From contig OY482853.1 in assembly GCA_960531495.1 (NCBI GenBank), positions 6,361,022-6,425,021 on the forward strand: 64,000 nucleotides of DNA. Direction: 5' to 3'. A program made the position numbers and the translations under genes. Positions 52,057 through 64,000 of this stretch are shown here, piece after piece. Source of the DNA: Zeus faber (taxonomy: Eukaryota > Chordata > Actinopteri > Zeiformes > Zeidae). Numbering within the stretch: position 1 is the first letter of the stretch; each line of letters begins with the position of its first letter. The notes under the pieces were generated by a model. It was not told where the DNA came from. It worked only from the letters and a program-made list of their open reading frames with translations, and made no database searches.

Positions 52057-52062
52057 TTTATT
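52057..52062 (-). terminator. n4bp2l2 polyadenylation signal (AATAAA)
   Basis: AATAAA on the minus strand 258 bp beyond the stop codon, followed by CTTGACTTGTGCAAAA, a likely cleavage site near 52045. Confidence 0.55.
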
Positions 52063-52319
52063 TGGACGGTCGAGTGCGTCTGCACTCACGACACTAAACC
52101 CACGTGAATAAAAACGACAACACAGCTAGAAAACAATTCAGTAAAAAAGGCATTTTCATAGCAAATTTCCTTACAAAGTAGGTCATTTAAATATAATTAT
52201 CCAACAGTTCTCAAGATAAAATATATTTCACATCTGAAAAAACCCAAAGTCTTCAAATGAAGAAGTCCTGAAAATTGTTTACTTGGTTTTTAAAGTAAAT
52301 TGCTGTTCTGGTGGAAACG

Positions 52320-55918
<3,599 letters not shown>

Positions 55919-55922
<4 letters not shown>

Positions 55923-55936
55923 CTGCGCACGCACAT
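55919..55936 (-). promoter_or_regulatory. Five-codon uORF whose stop overlaps the n4bp2l2 ATG
   Basis: ATG TGC GTG CGC AGA TGA: the TGA shares two bases with the main ATG (ATGA). This geometry allows termination-coupled restart on the main frame. Confidence 0.6.
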
Positions 55937-55980
55937 CGCGCGCTTTGAACTGAAAGCGAAACGAAGGCGCGTCGTGTTTA

Positions 55981-55994
55981 CGGAAGTGACGTCA
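55981..55994. promoter_or_regulatory. Composite ETS-CRE element, n4bp2l2 promoter
   Basis: CGGAAGTGACGTCA joins an ETS core to a full palindromic CRE. It lies about 60 bp upstream of the start codon inside a CpG-dense block (about 55700-56060), with GGCGCGC-type E2F-like sites nearby. No TATA box is seen. This composite is typical of housekeeping promoters. Confidence 0.6.
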
Positions 55995-56059
55995 TTCGGG
56001 CGTCAGAAATGGCGCGCGGTCGCCCCCGGCCGGCGGCTCCGCGCGGTCACGGGATTACA

Positions 56060-56998
56060 TCTGCGTTACGTTACGTTACGTTACCTTAGCCCCGTCGATC
56101 GGAATTTGCAGGCAGCCCGAGCAAAACAGAACAGAATCAATCAGCTACCGGGTCCATCAAACTGCTCATCTGTGAATCATTTAGTCTGTGTTTTATTAAA
56201 CCAGTTTCGCCTGTTTTATTTTCTCACGGTGCCTTTTTATTTTGACGCCGATCCTTGCCTGTTTTTAATGCAATTCATACTTTAAATTGATTTTATTGTT
56301 CTACATTTTACATGCACTTACATTACGAGTTATGAGTTACACATTATGAGTTGCAACACCTTTCGTACAGTTATGTACTGTATGAAAGGCGCTATACAAA
56401 TAAAGGTTAATTTTATAATATCCTGATAAGTTATTATGACACCACTACACCATTTTTTGTAAATTGTATTTAGGATATGGATGAGAAAAGATCTGCAAAA
56501 AAACAGGTACAGTAAGTAGCACTTCATGTCGTATTATAGACTTGTTATATCAGGGCACTGGATACGAGAAGTACTTTCCACTTTCATTACTTGAAGTACC
56601 TTTGAGAGAAGATCAATGTGGTACTTACACTTTTACGAGGGCGATTCTACGTCAGGGTATATGTACTTTTACTTCAGTAAAGGATTTTAGTACTTCCTCC
56701 ATCGCTGCTTTTCGTATCTTAAAAAAAATTTTTTTATGGGTGCACGCACGCACGCACGCACACGCACACGCACACGCACACACACACACAATTTAAATAA
56801 TTCAAATTAGTGATAAAAGTTTATTAACTGTTCTAGATTAAAAGAACGGTGCAGACCAAAAAGCTGCATGTACTTGACGGACTCCAGCCTCAGTAGTTAA
56901 TGTATACTTAGTATGCAGTATGTGTTTCAGATCCCAAACATCAGATAATGGAGCAGCATAACGTGAAGTAACTACTCTCCAACTCAATAGTCCGTCTC
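56060..56998. other. Intergenic spacer between n4bp2l2 promoter and brca2 3' end
   Basis: Holds a short (GTTAC)n run at 56063-56085, AT-rich DNA and a (GCAC)n(CA)n repeat at about 56740-56790. No gene. Confidence 0.6.
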
Positions 56999-57004
56999 TT
57001 TAAT
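56999..57004 (-). terminator. Candidate brca2 polyadenylation signal (ATTAAA)
   Basis: ATTAAA on the minus strand 112 bp beyond the stop codon. Confidence 0.4.
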
Positions 57005-57115
57005 CTAAACAGAAAAAACCCCAAATATCTACTAAAACATTCAGTCACTCCAGGGAACAAACTTATTTTCCTTCTCCGTGTATCACCACACACACCCTGC
57101 ACTGTCATCTCAAAG

Positions 57116-57451
57116 TCAGTCGTGCAGTCCCTGAGTGTCAATCATAGCCAGTCCTTCATCGTTCTCCCACTCGTCCTCCACGGGCGGGGCCACCGGGGTC
57201 GCAGCAGCCTTTACGAGCGAGCTGGGCGTGGCCGACCTCCGAGGGGGGTTGAAGGTCTTGTTGACGCAGGGGGAAGCCCCGGCTCCCAGCGGGCCGAGCG
57301 GCGGGGGAGAGGGGATGTGGGACAGGAACTCCAGAGCCCTCCTCCTCCTGAGGGTTTTGGGGTCGGTGTTGTCAGAAGCGCTGGGCGCCGGGGGATTCCT
57401 GCCGAAAGGGGTGAAGGATCCCAAGCCTCCGGTCGACTGCCGAGGAGTTAA
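57116..57451 (-). CDS. brca2: brca2 last exon (human exon 27 equivalent)
   Basis: 336 nt from acceptor TCTTGCAG to TGA at 57116-57118. Contains the basic cluster [19 protein letters not shown], a serine-proline in [15 protein letters not shown] that aligns with human S3291, the CDK site controlling RAD51 binding, and ends [14 protein letters not shown], matching human ELALINTQALL. Confidence 0.95.
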   Translation of the reverse strand, partial: LTPRQSTGGLGSFTPFGRNPPAPSASDNTDPKTLRRRRALEFLSHIPSPPPLGPLGAGASPCVNKTFNPPRRSATPSSLVKAAATPVAPPVEDEWENDEGLAMIDTQGLHD

Positions 57452-60400
57452 CTGCAAGACAGAAGATTGCATCGCTGATCTAAAGGAAGCACCAATGCAG
57501 ATGAGTGTTTGAGGTATACGGTCTGATACTGTGATCCTGTACCAGTGTAAAAAAAAGTCTCAAATGAAATGATTATGAAATTAAATAAGTCATTAACTGT
57601 TAAACAAATGATTGCGTTAACAACCTAATTTTTTTTAATTAATTGAATACCACTATGATAGCATAAGCATAAGATAGTGTCATAATACACATTCGACAAG
57701 AACCATTTATTGGCATTAGAACCTAAACATTTGACAGTTCATTTTCCTCAACTCAGTTTATGGAAATGTATAATTTGCTCCCTATTGATTGAAACATTAA
57801 CTTGAAATTCCCCTGAAATATTAATGAAAACATAATTATTAAATCTTACGATTTAAAAAAATGATTGGGATAACTGCGATCAGGCGATTATGTAGTAATG
57901 ATGACAGCTCTGATACTCTCAAGCATCAAGTTCTCAAAAATTGCCATTAGTGCCCTCGCACAAGTCAATAAAAAAGAAAAAAGAAAGGAGAACATCCGCA
58001 TCTGTCCACATCTCAGTTTGTGTAGTCCGTGGAGTCACAATGAAAAAACAGCAACAAAACAAACTCAAAGGGCTCCAACTCACGCTGGTCGTCGTGTTCA
58101 GTCTTCCAAGCGTCCTGGAGCCTGGAGTCCTGGAGAGCAGCGATGGGGTGGAGACGGAGCTCCCTCCGTCAGTCTGGAGGAAGTGCGACAGCTTCTCCTT
58201 GCTGATCTCCAGGAAGTTCCCTGGACCCTGATCGAAGCAGGAAAAAGACTAGAAAGTAAAGACGGGAACCAGCAGAGACTTATTATTACAGTGAATTTAT
58301 TTATTCTAATTTTAGGCCTTCATTTTTTCTGAAAGGGGGTTCAGACATTTTAATGACCTGCCTGTCTCGGAGTTACGGACCGGCGCCTACCTGGGCCACT
58401 TGTCTCAGTCTGGAGAGGGCTTCCTGGAGGTGAAGCTCTTTGGGGTTGGTGGAGAAGAGGCTCAGATCGCCAGCGTACAGGACGGGGAGGGGGGCGGAGG
58501 ACCGAGCGCTCAGCTGGAGGTTGCTCAGCGCCATGAGCACCGCGGGCTTCACCAGGTCGTCCAGCCCTGACTGAGCCAGGGAGCTGAAGCAGCGCACTTT
58601 GACAAAGTTCTGCTTCCCGTCAACCAGGTACAGCACGGGCGAGGAACCTGCGTTCACACAAGGATCAGTGAAAAACACGGAAAAATGGATGCAGCTCCAC
58701 AGACATAAAATCGATACTCCATAATGACTCAATTCTATTGTTTCAATTTCTGAATTGATTTGTAAATTGGAATATCAAAACTTTATGCAACAATTTTCCA
58801 CTCAAAGTCACAAATGAATTGGAAATTTAAATTTCTGCATTATACCCCTTTCCCACTGCCAAAAACCCGGTAACACCTGAAACATCCCGCATTTGTCATT
58901 AGTCGGAAGGTAAAACCCGGGTTTCAGTCCAGAGTCAAATAACCCTGCAATAGACAGGTTTTTATCAGCTCCGATGTAAACAACACACCCAGGTCTATCC
59001 GCTAATTTCGGCCCCTTTACCTGCGCGATGCGAACAACCCGATTCTTTTGAATGTCTATTTTAGCGGGTTCACCCACGTTTAAAAAACCCGGGTATAAAA
59101 TTTTTGGTATAAATATGGTATTAGACTGGATTTGTAATTGGTTCAACACTTAACAATAATCTGAATTGTTCAAATGAATTTGGAAAATCAAAACTTACTC
59201 TGAGTGTCAGCGGTAGAAATAACATATCCCACAAGGTCAACCTCGCCACACAGCGGCCGAAACTCAGGATTGTGGAAATCCAGAAAGTCACAGGACACCC
59301 TGGGTCGGAAATGTACCGACAGCCATTCCTGGGAGGCCTGGAACAGGAAGAGGCAACAAAAACAAAGCACAGAGCACATTACCAAGTGGGTTAGAACTAC
59401 AATCAGTGTAATAAAATAAGACGAGGGGGACGACCAATAGTCGTCCCAAAAATATCAAATTATTGACAGAGGTATTTGTACAATAAACATTGTGATATTT
59501 GATTTTGTAATGCACAGCAGCTGTGAAGGACGGCCCGGGCGCTCCCTCGGTACCTGGACCTCCTGGAACTGGGTTTTCTTGGTGGCGGTGAGCTGGACGG
59601 CGGCACCGCAGGCCCGCTTCTTGCCTTCGGAGGCGCTGAGGTTGGAGACTCGGTAGCGTCCCCCCTCCCTCAGCAGCGCCCGCAGGTCCGCCGACGGCCT
59701 CCACAGGTTCAACAGGTAAACTGCAGAAGGCAGTATTTTATATAGTCTTTAAAAGCGACACGTAATAAAAATAACAATTTCTCCCAACACCATGAATTTC
59801 AGTTGTCGTGCTTCCAGACACATTAGTTTGACAGACATTATTCACACACCGTTGGCGCCCAGCGGGTCCCTGGAGTCTGCCATGCAGAGCTTCCACACGG
59901 GAGTCACGTCTCGTTTCGGAACGCTGCCCTGCTCCTCCTGCGCTTGCTCCAGGGCACGACGGCACTGCTCCTGCAGCTCAGCTTGGCGCTTCTCCACCAG
60001 AGAGCGCCTGTAGCTGTGAAGTGTCTCCAGTTGCTGATCACTCAAACAAGCCTGCGTGAAAAGTCGTTGAAGCAAACAAAATTAGTTTGACTGGAAACAA
60101 GGGAGACACACGGCATGATAGAATACGGTGCATACGAAAATGTGATCACTTATGCACTATAATTTTATACAACCGCGGTTTTCTCTGTGGGGCCTGGACC
60201 CACACTGGGGCAGTGAGGAGGTATTGCAGGAGACCGACTGGGTCAATTATTTAGAGCAAAATCTTTGTTGATGACTGAACAAATTGCATATTATACACTT
60301 TTAATGAAATGACATCATATATCATCTATTTTTGTTGTGTATTTTACATCCAGAAAAACGTACAGGAATTAAAAGGAGGAATACAAGGGCAAAACAGAAA

Positions 60401-62453
60401 AAAAAACCATATTTATTTAATGTTGTTGTGTTTAACTTGCAAATATGATAATTCTGGCCTAATTTCAAACCAACACCTAATTTTCCCACAACCTCAGGTT
60501 GGGACTAGCAAATCAGAACCTGCTTACCCTGCTAACACTTTCGTCCATCATGATTTGAAAATGAGGTTTGGGTTGAAAATGGGAAAAACTGCCTATTTAT
60601 CTACTTGGTAGTAAGTGCAGCATTTAGCGGTAGAGCAGCAACGGAGACAACCTCCAGGTAAGACGGGTCGTTCTCCACAGCTTCATGCAACTCCTCTCCA
60701 TCCCGAAGGTTTGCAACATCCTGACGACTGAGGGTTCGTCTCCTCCTGCTCCTGCATGGTTTGTTCTCACCTGCGAGATCAGCGGCTGTTAAAAACGACT
60801 ATTTGACCGGGAATTTGACGTGGTGCTTAAAAAGCTTGCCCTACCATCGTCCCGCTTCTGAAACTCGGCGTGAATCTTGGCAAAGAGCGCCTCCATCGCC
60901 TTCTGCTTGCTGTTGTCGTATCGCCTGGCCTCCCTCTCCTCAGCGCGCGCAGTGCGAAACACAAAGCCTCCGTCTGTCTTCTTCTCCATCCACTAGAAAA
61001 AAACAAAACAAAAAAACAAGTCTTACAAGACAAATCACCTAGACCAAGGGCGCCCAACCATTTTTTCCCTAAGAGAGCCCCTAAATAAAAACCTGTTTTC
61101 AATCTGAGACACAAAATACTGTTTTTTCATGTATTCATTAGCGGTCAGCGGTCGTTTTTGTCTGAATTGGCTCTATTTTTTTAAGAGGTCCAGATTTTCC
61201 ACCTCAACAAATTTAATGTAAAATATTATTTGATGAAACAAATAATATACTTGTAAAACAATGAAAAAGATGCACTAACACGTCCATATTCTTAGAAAAT
61301 AAATTAATGAATAAACACTGCTCAACTTGAAGAATCTCAGCCGACTTAGGGGTTTCCGACGGACGATTTGACTCGCTGACCTTCAGGGGGCGGCCCTACA
61401 GCTTGCTGTTAGTAATAGTAAATAACACACAGTAGCACTAAGAGGCACCTGAGCAGGGTAGCTCCTCAGTATGATGACGTCCACGCAGCCCACAGAGCCT
61501 CCGCTGCTGTACAGGGACGACAGGGGCAGCCGGAAGGGCCGGGGGTCTCTGTGGAACCCGAGTTTAGCGTCCCACCGAGCTGGCCGGCTGCTATTGGCAC
61601 AAACCTGAAAACATTTAGGGAGCAGCGAGTCAACCTGACAACTTGGTCGCGCGCTAGAGTTAGAACCGGGCGATATTGACAAAAGCAAATATCGTTTTTG
61701 AAGAACATCGATAACTTTTCAGTATTTTGGAGATTACTATTGGTGCAAGAAATATCTGAGAAGGAATCATTAGTAGTGTAGTGTGGATATTATGAGCAAG
61801 CAGGTAGAGGTACTGCTGAGACAACTAGAATAATCAGATTTCAGAAAATGGCTAAATGTAAACCTTAATGTAACGTAACCATATAGACATAATTCAACTA
61901 TATCACATTATCACAATTACCAAAGTCCCAGACAATATCTACTCCCACATCACGATATTGATCATCGATATATAGCCCAGCCCTATGTAGAGTATTGAAT
62001 GACCTGCAGATACTGTTCACAGTGAATTCTTTTGTAGTCCTCACCTTCAGCATGAGGGACTCTGGAGCCTCCAGAGGGGAGCAGCCATCTTGAGACCCCA
62101 CCAGCTCCGCCCCGTGGACGATCAGCTTCCCTCCGACAGCCAGTCGCCTCTTGTGGAGCATGGTGGTGAGAGGAGCGTCCAGCTGGGCCTTGATGGCGTA
62201 CCAGCCGTCCGACACCCAGACAATCCCAAGCGGGGACCCTGCCGCCAGCGTCCCAGTGTTGTGTGGGGTTTTGTGGATTTGCTGCCTGGCGGGGTCGTGA
62301 CCCCAGGAGACCACCCCACAGACACATAGGACCAAGGTTTTGGCTGGAGTGTCGTCCCTTTCCGTGATCTTCCTCAGGGCCGGCCTGCGGCAGTGGTCCA
62401 CTTCAACATCATATCTGACAAAACATTAAAAACCCTCTTTAATAATAACAATA

Positions 62454-62504
<51 letters not shown>

Positions 62505-64000
62505 AAACAAAAACATACATTTTTTAATTGCCTTGTTTATGGTGCTGTTTTATAAAAGCGTTATAGGCTGTCTTGTTATACTGTTTATGACACGGCTCTA
62601 CAGGTATCAGGGAGTTAAATGTAATACTACTTAAGACCTTTTTAAGACAAATTTTAACAAAATGTAAGACAGATTTCCATACAAATTGTCTCTCAAGTAT
62701 TAGGTTCAGCGGTAGGTTTCAGATTTGACAACATCAGAAATATTTACTCCGAGGCCGAACAACTTTCCTTATTTTGAAAATATAAAAATAAAATAAAAAA
62801 TACAATTAAATAATATAAAATCAGTATAAATAAAAATGTTCATGTTGAAATGAAGAACTCAAATTTCTTATGTATGTACAGTTTACCACGTAAAACTGAA
62901 TTGAAGACATTTTAAGGCCCTGCAGCCTTGCTGATACAGTGTTGTAGTGCTCCATCTTGTTGGATATTGCTGAATGAAGACAGACATCCACAGACACATA
63001 CTGGGGTATGGTCACACACACCTGTATTTCAGCTGAAGGAGAATTTGCTCGGGGGTGAGACAGAGACCACCCATGGTCGCAGGAAACGACCGCTCCATGG
63101 AGGCCTGCTTCCAGACGACCCAGCGGTAGTGATTGTGCACCCACTCCTCGCTGATCAGTTTAGGGTCGACTCCTGGGGTGTCGCATAACGCTCTGAAGGC
63201 GGTGGAGGGACAATAGCAACACGTTTACCGATATTACTAATGCACCAAGTTGTCTCATATCGTCAAGTTTGAGCTTAAATGAAGACCGGCATTTTTATAT
63301 GAAAAATGAACAGAAAATCCTCCATCCATTTAATATTTACGATATTAACGAAACGCAAGATTATTTGCAAAATACTTGTGAACGTAAAATGCATTTAAAA
63401 TTCTTACATTTATATTTTGTAGCCTGGTGACATTCTGAAACTAATAGATGTATCTAAGGTAGTTTCATTTTTTTTACTTTTTGAAAGCATACAATTTAAC
63501 AGCCTTAAAGGTCAGACTCAAAATTTCAGAAGAAGTGGTATCGGTGCAACACTTGTCCTCTTTATTAGACCAATATATGTCAATTTCCTTCTCCATGGAA
63601 ACATACTCGGTCCTACCTGTAGAACTCTCCCTTGCCTACAGTCCCGTCGTCACTAGGGATTAACCATCCTCCGTCAGCGACCTGGACACCACCTCCTTCC
63701 GTGTACACCTCCCGCTTGAAGAATTGTCGGCAGCTGAAGCGAAAAGACTCCGCGGTCTCACTGGTGACGTCAGACACTTGCTGATTTACTCCATATCCAT
63801 ACAGCTAAAGAAAAAAAAAAAAAAAAAAAAAAGGTGAATCAAAATGAGTGTCACACTCAAATCCCACTGAAAGGCGCAGTGCAATAGTGCAAAGCGTATA
63901 TAGAGAGCATAATTTATACTGTATTCGTTGCCCAGCCGGCTCTCATTAAACCCGCCAAAAACCAAGTACAAAGCTGCTCCCACCTCTTTCTGAGAGTACT
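57116..64000 (-). CDS. brca2: Breast cancer 2 homologue, C-terminal 800 residues (5' end outside window)
   Basis: Thirteen exons (numbered as human 15-27) give 798 residues plus five from exon 15. BRCA2 loads RAD51 on RPA-coated single-stranded DNA in homologous recombination; this part is the DSS1/DNA-binding domain and C-terminus. Order: helical domain (exons 15-18), OB1 (18-19), OB2 with Tower (19-24), OB3 (24-26), nuclear-signal and RAD51-filament-binding tail (27). Key residues persist: Trp of NHYRW (human W2626), Asp of [12 protein letters not shown] (human D2723). Exons 16, 17, 19 and 24 are 188, 171, 156 and 139 nt, identical to human; the others differ by multiples of three. The BRC repeats lie beyond the right edge. 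The tail is about 75 residues shorter than human. Confidence 0.97.
58084..58227 (-). CDS. brca2: brca2 exon 26 equivalent
   Basis: 144 nt (human 147), phase 0 both ends; acceptor CTTCGATCAG, donor ACCAGC|GTGAGT. A Ser/Thr-rich segment after OB3 with little residue identity to human. Confidence 0.9.
58391..58647 (-). CDS. brca2: brca2 exon 25 equivalent (OB3)
   Basis: 257 nt (human 245). Encodes [26 protein letters not shown] and [15 protein letters not shown], matching human AASNLQW and LFAGDFSVFSASPKE. Acceptor GAACGCAG, donor GGCCCAG|GTAGGC. Confidence 0.95.
58845..59115. mobile_element. MITE-like insertion with AACCCGGGT motifs in brca2 intron 24
   Basis: Begins TATACCCCTTTCCCACTGCC and ends with CCCGGGTATA, so short inverted ends (TATACCC) are visible. 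It repeats ACCCGGGT/AACCCGG words internally; similar words occur at 29650-29740. Family not identified. Confidence 0.4.
59199..59337 (-). CDS. brca2: brca2 exon 24 equivalent
   Basis: 139 nt, same as human. Encodes [20 protein letters not shown] and [13 protein letters not shown] (human SEVDLIGFVVS). Acceptor CTGTTCCAG, donor CTCAGA|GTAAGT. Confidence 0.96.
59554..59720 (-). CDS. brca2: brca2 exon 23 equivalent (OB2 end)
   Basis: 167 nt (human 164). Encodes [20 protein letters not shown] and [15 protein letters not shown] (human IQLAATKKTQYQQL). Acceptor CTTCTGCAG, donor GTCCAG|GTACCG. Confidence 0.96.
59850..60051 (-). CDS. brca2: brca2 exon 22 equivalent (Tower return helix)
   Basis: 202 nt (human 199). 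A Gln/Glu/Arg-rich helix ([20 protein letters not shown]) then [11 protein letters not shown], matching human RDVTTVWKLRI. Acceptor TCACGCAG, donor CAACG|GTGTGT. Confidence 0.96.
60652..60770 (-). CDS. brca2: brca2 exon 21 equivalent (Tower tip)
   Basis: 119 nt (human 122). Encodes [20 protein letters not shown] and NDPSYLE (human LTRQQVRALQDGAELYEAV). The donor GGAG|GTTGTC is weak; a non-consensus T at +3 could favour skipping. Confidence 0.93.
60845..60992 (-). CDS. brca2: brca2 exon 20 equivalent (Tower ascending helix)
   Basis: 148 nt (human 145). Encodes [20 protein letters not shown] and [16 protein letters not shown] (human KRLEALFTKIQEEFE). Acceptor TTTTCTAG, donor GACGATG|GTAGGG. 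Confidence 0.96.
61449..61604 (-). CDS. brca2: brca2 exon 19 equivalent (OB1 end)
   Basis: 156 nt, same as human. Encodes [20 protein letters not shown] and [16 protein letters not shown], nearly identical to human. Acceptor TGTTTTCAG, donor GCTCAG|GTGCCT. Confidence 0.97.
61661..61985. mobile_element. Non-autonomous hAT-like MITE in brca2 intron 18
   Basis: Ends TAGAACCGGGCGATAT and, inverted, TAGGGCTGGGCTATAT match at 13 of 16 positions. The flanking 8-mers GCTAGAGT and TGTAGAGT share their last six bases, a likely 8-bp target-site duplication. The interior is AT-rich with ATATCG words and encodes nothing. Confidence 0.6.
62045..62414 (-). CDS. brca2: brca2 exon 18 equivalent (OB1)
   Basis: 370 nt (human 355). 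Encodes [32 protein letters not shown] and [20 protein letters not shown], all strongly conserved; five extra codons fall in the loop after LVLCV. Acceptor TTTTGTCAG, donor CTGAAG|GTGAGG. Confidence 0.97.
62457..62502. repeat. (AAT)n microsatellite in brca2 intron 17
   Basis: About 15 AAT units beginning 43 bp upstream (minus sense) of the exon 18 acceptor, so it lies in the branch-point neighbourhood. Confidence 0.93.
63022..63192 (-). CDS. brca2: brca2 exon 17 equivalent (helical domain)
   Basis: 171 nt, same as human. Encodes [20 protein letters not shown] then [17 protein letters not shown] and LLQLKYR, closely matching human. Acceptor GCCTTCAG, donor AATACAG|GTGTGT. Confidence 0.97.
63617..63804 (-). 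CDS. brca2: brca2 exon 16 equivalent (helical domain)
   Basis: 188 nt, same as human. Encodes LYGYGVNQQ, then [20 protein letters not shown] and EFYR (human [20 protein letters not shown]). The acceptor CTTTAG follows a 24-T tract (63809-63832). Confidence 0.97.
63984..64000 (-). CDS. brca2: brca2 exon 15 equivalent, last 17 nt
   Basis: The frame YSQKE ends at a donor AAAGAG|GTGGGA and joins exon 16 in phase 0, aligning with human CSHKQ before LYTYG. The rest of the exon is outside the window. Confidence 0.8.

Overview
The window is nuclear DNA from a vertebrate, almost certainly a teleost and probably a spiny-rayed (percomorph) fish. The evidence is a set of compact split genes that match human BRCA2, N4BP2L2, TRMT9B and STARD13/DLC1 exon by exon, very dense (CA)n and other microsatellites, and short fish-type SINE, LINE-tail and hAT-like repeats. 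There is no bacterial operon, CRISPR array or phage module.

All four recognisable genes lie on the minus strand. From right to left: (1) brca2, 57116-64000, a 5'-truncated gene whose exons 15 (last 17 nt) to 27 can be placed to the base; five internal exons (16, 17, 19, 24 and the joint frame of the rest) have exactly the human length. (2) n4bp2l2, 52320-55922, complete in six exons (493 aa), with a CpG-rich ETS/CRE promoter only 1.2 kb from the brca2 stop codon. (3) trmt9b, 39401-41455, complete in three coding exons (418 aa), with a probable untranslated first exon and CpG promoter near 49 kb. (4) the 5' part of a stard13 (DLC2-type RhoGAP) gene: a large first coding exon at 23243-24331, a 48-codon exon at 17210-17353, and then at least 17 kb of intron running off the left edge.

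The gene content joins two human neighbourhoods. BRCA2, N4BP2L2 and STARD13 are neighbours on human chromosome 13, whereas TRMT9B sits beside the STARD13 paralogue DLC1 on human chromosome 8. This fits descent from a duplicated ancestral block with different losses in fish and mammals (inference).

The non-coding DNA is dominated by tandem repeats: a nested CTGA minisatellite (26.4-27.1 kb), a 560-bp polypurine tract (29.1-29.6 kb), a higher-order CA array (30.7-31.3 kb), a G-rich minisatellite with CTCF-like cores (32.5-32.8 kb) and an AT-rich GATAAATA-type array (33.9-34.6 kb). I found no wholly new multi-gene system. The most interesting signals are RNA-level. A 117-bp (UG)n tract separates the last n4bp2l2 exon from its only plausible branch point. 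Two interleaved inverted-repeat pairs bracket a stard13 exon. Start-codon-overlapping upstream ORFs occur in stard13 and n4bp2l2. An 88-bp duplication near the left end has 16 of 17 differences in the A/T-to-G/C direction.
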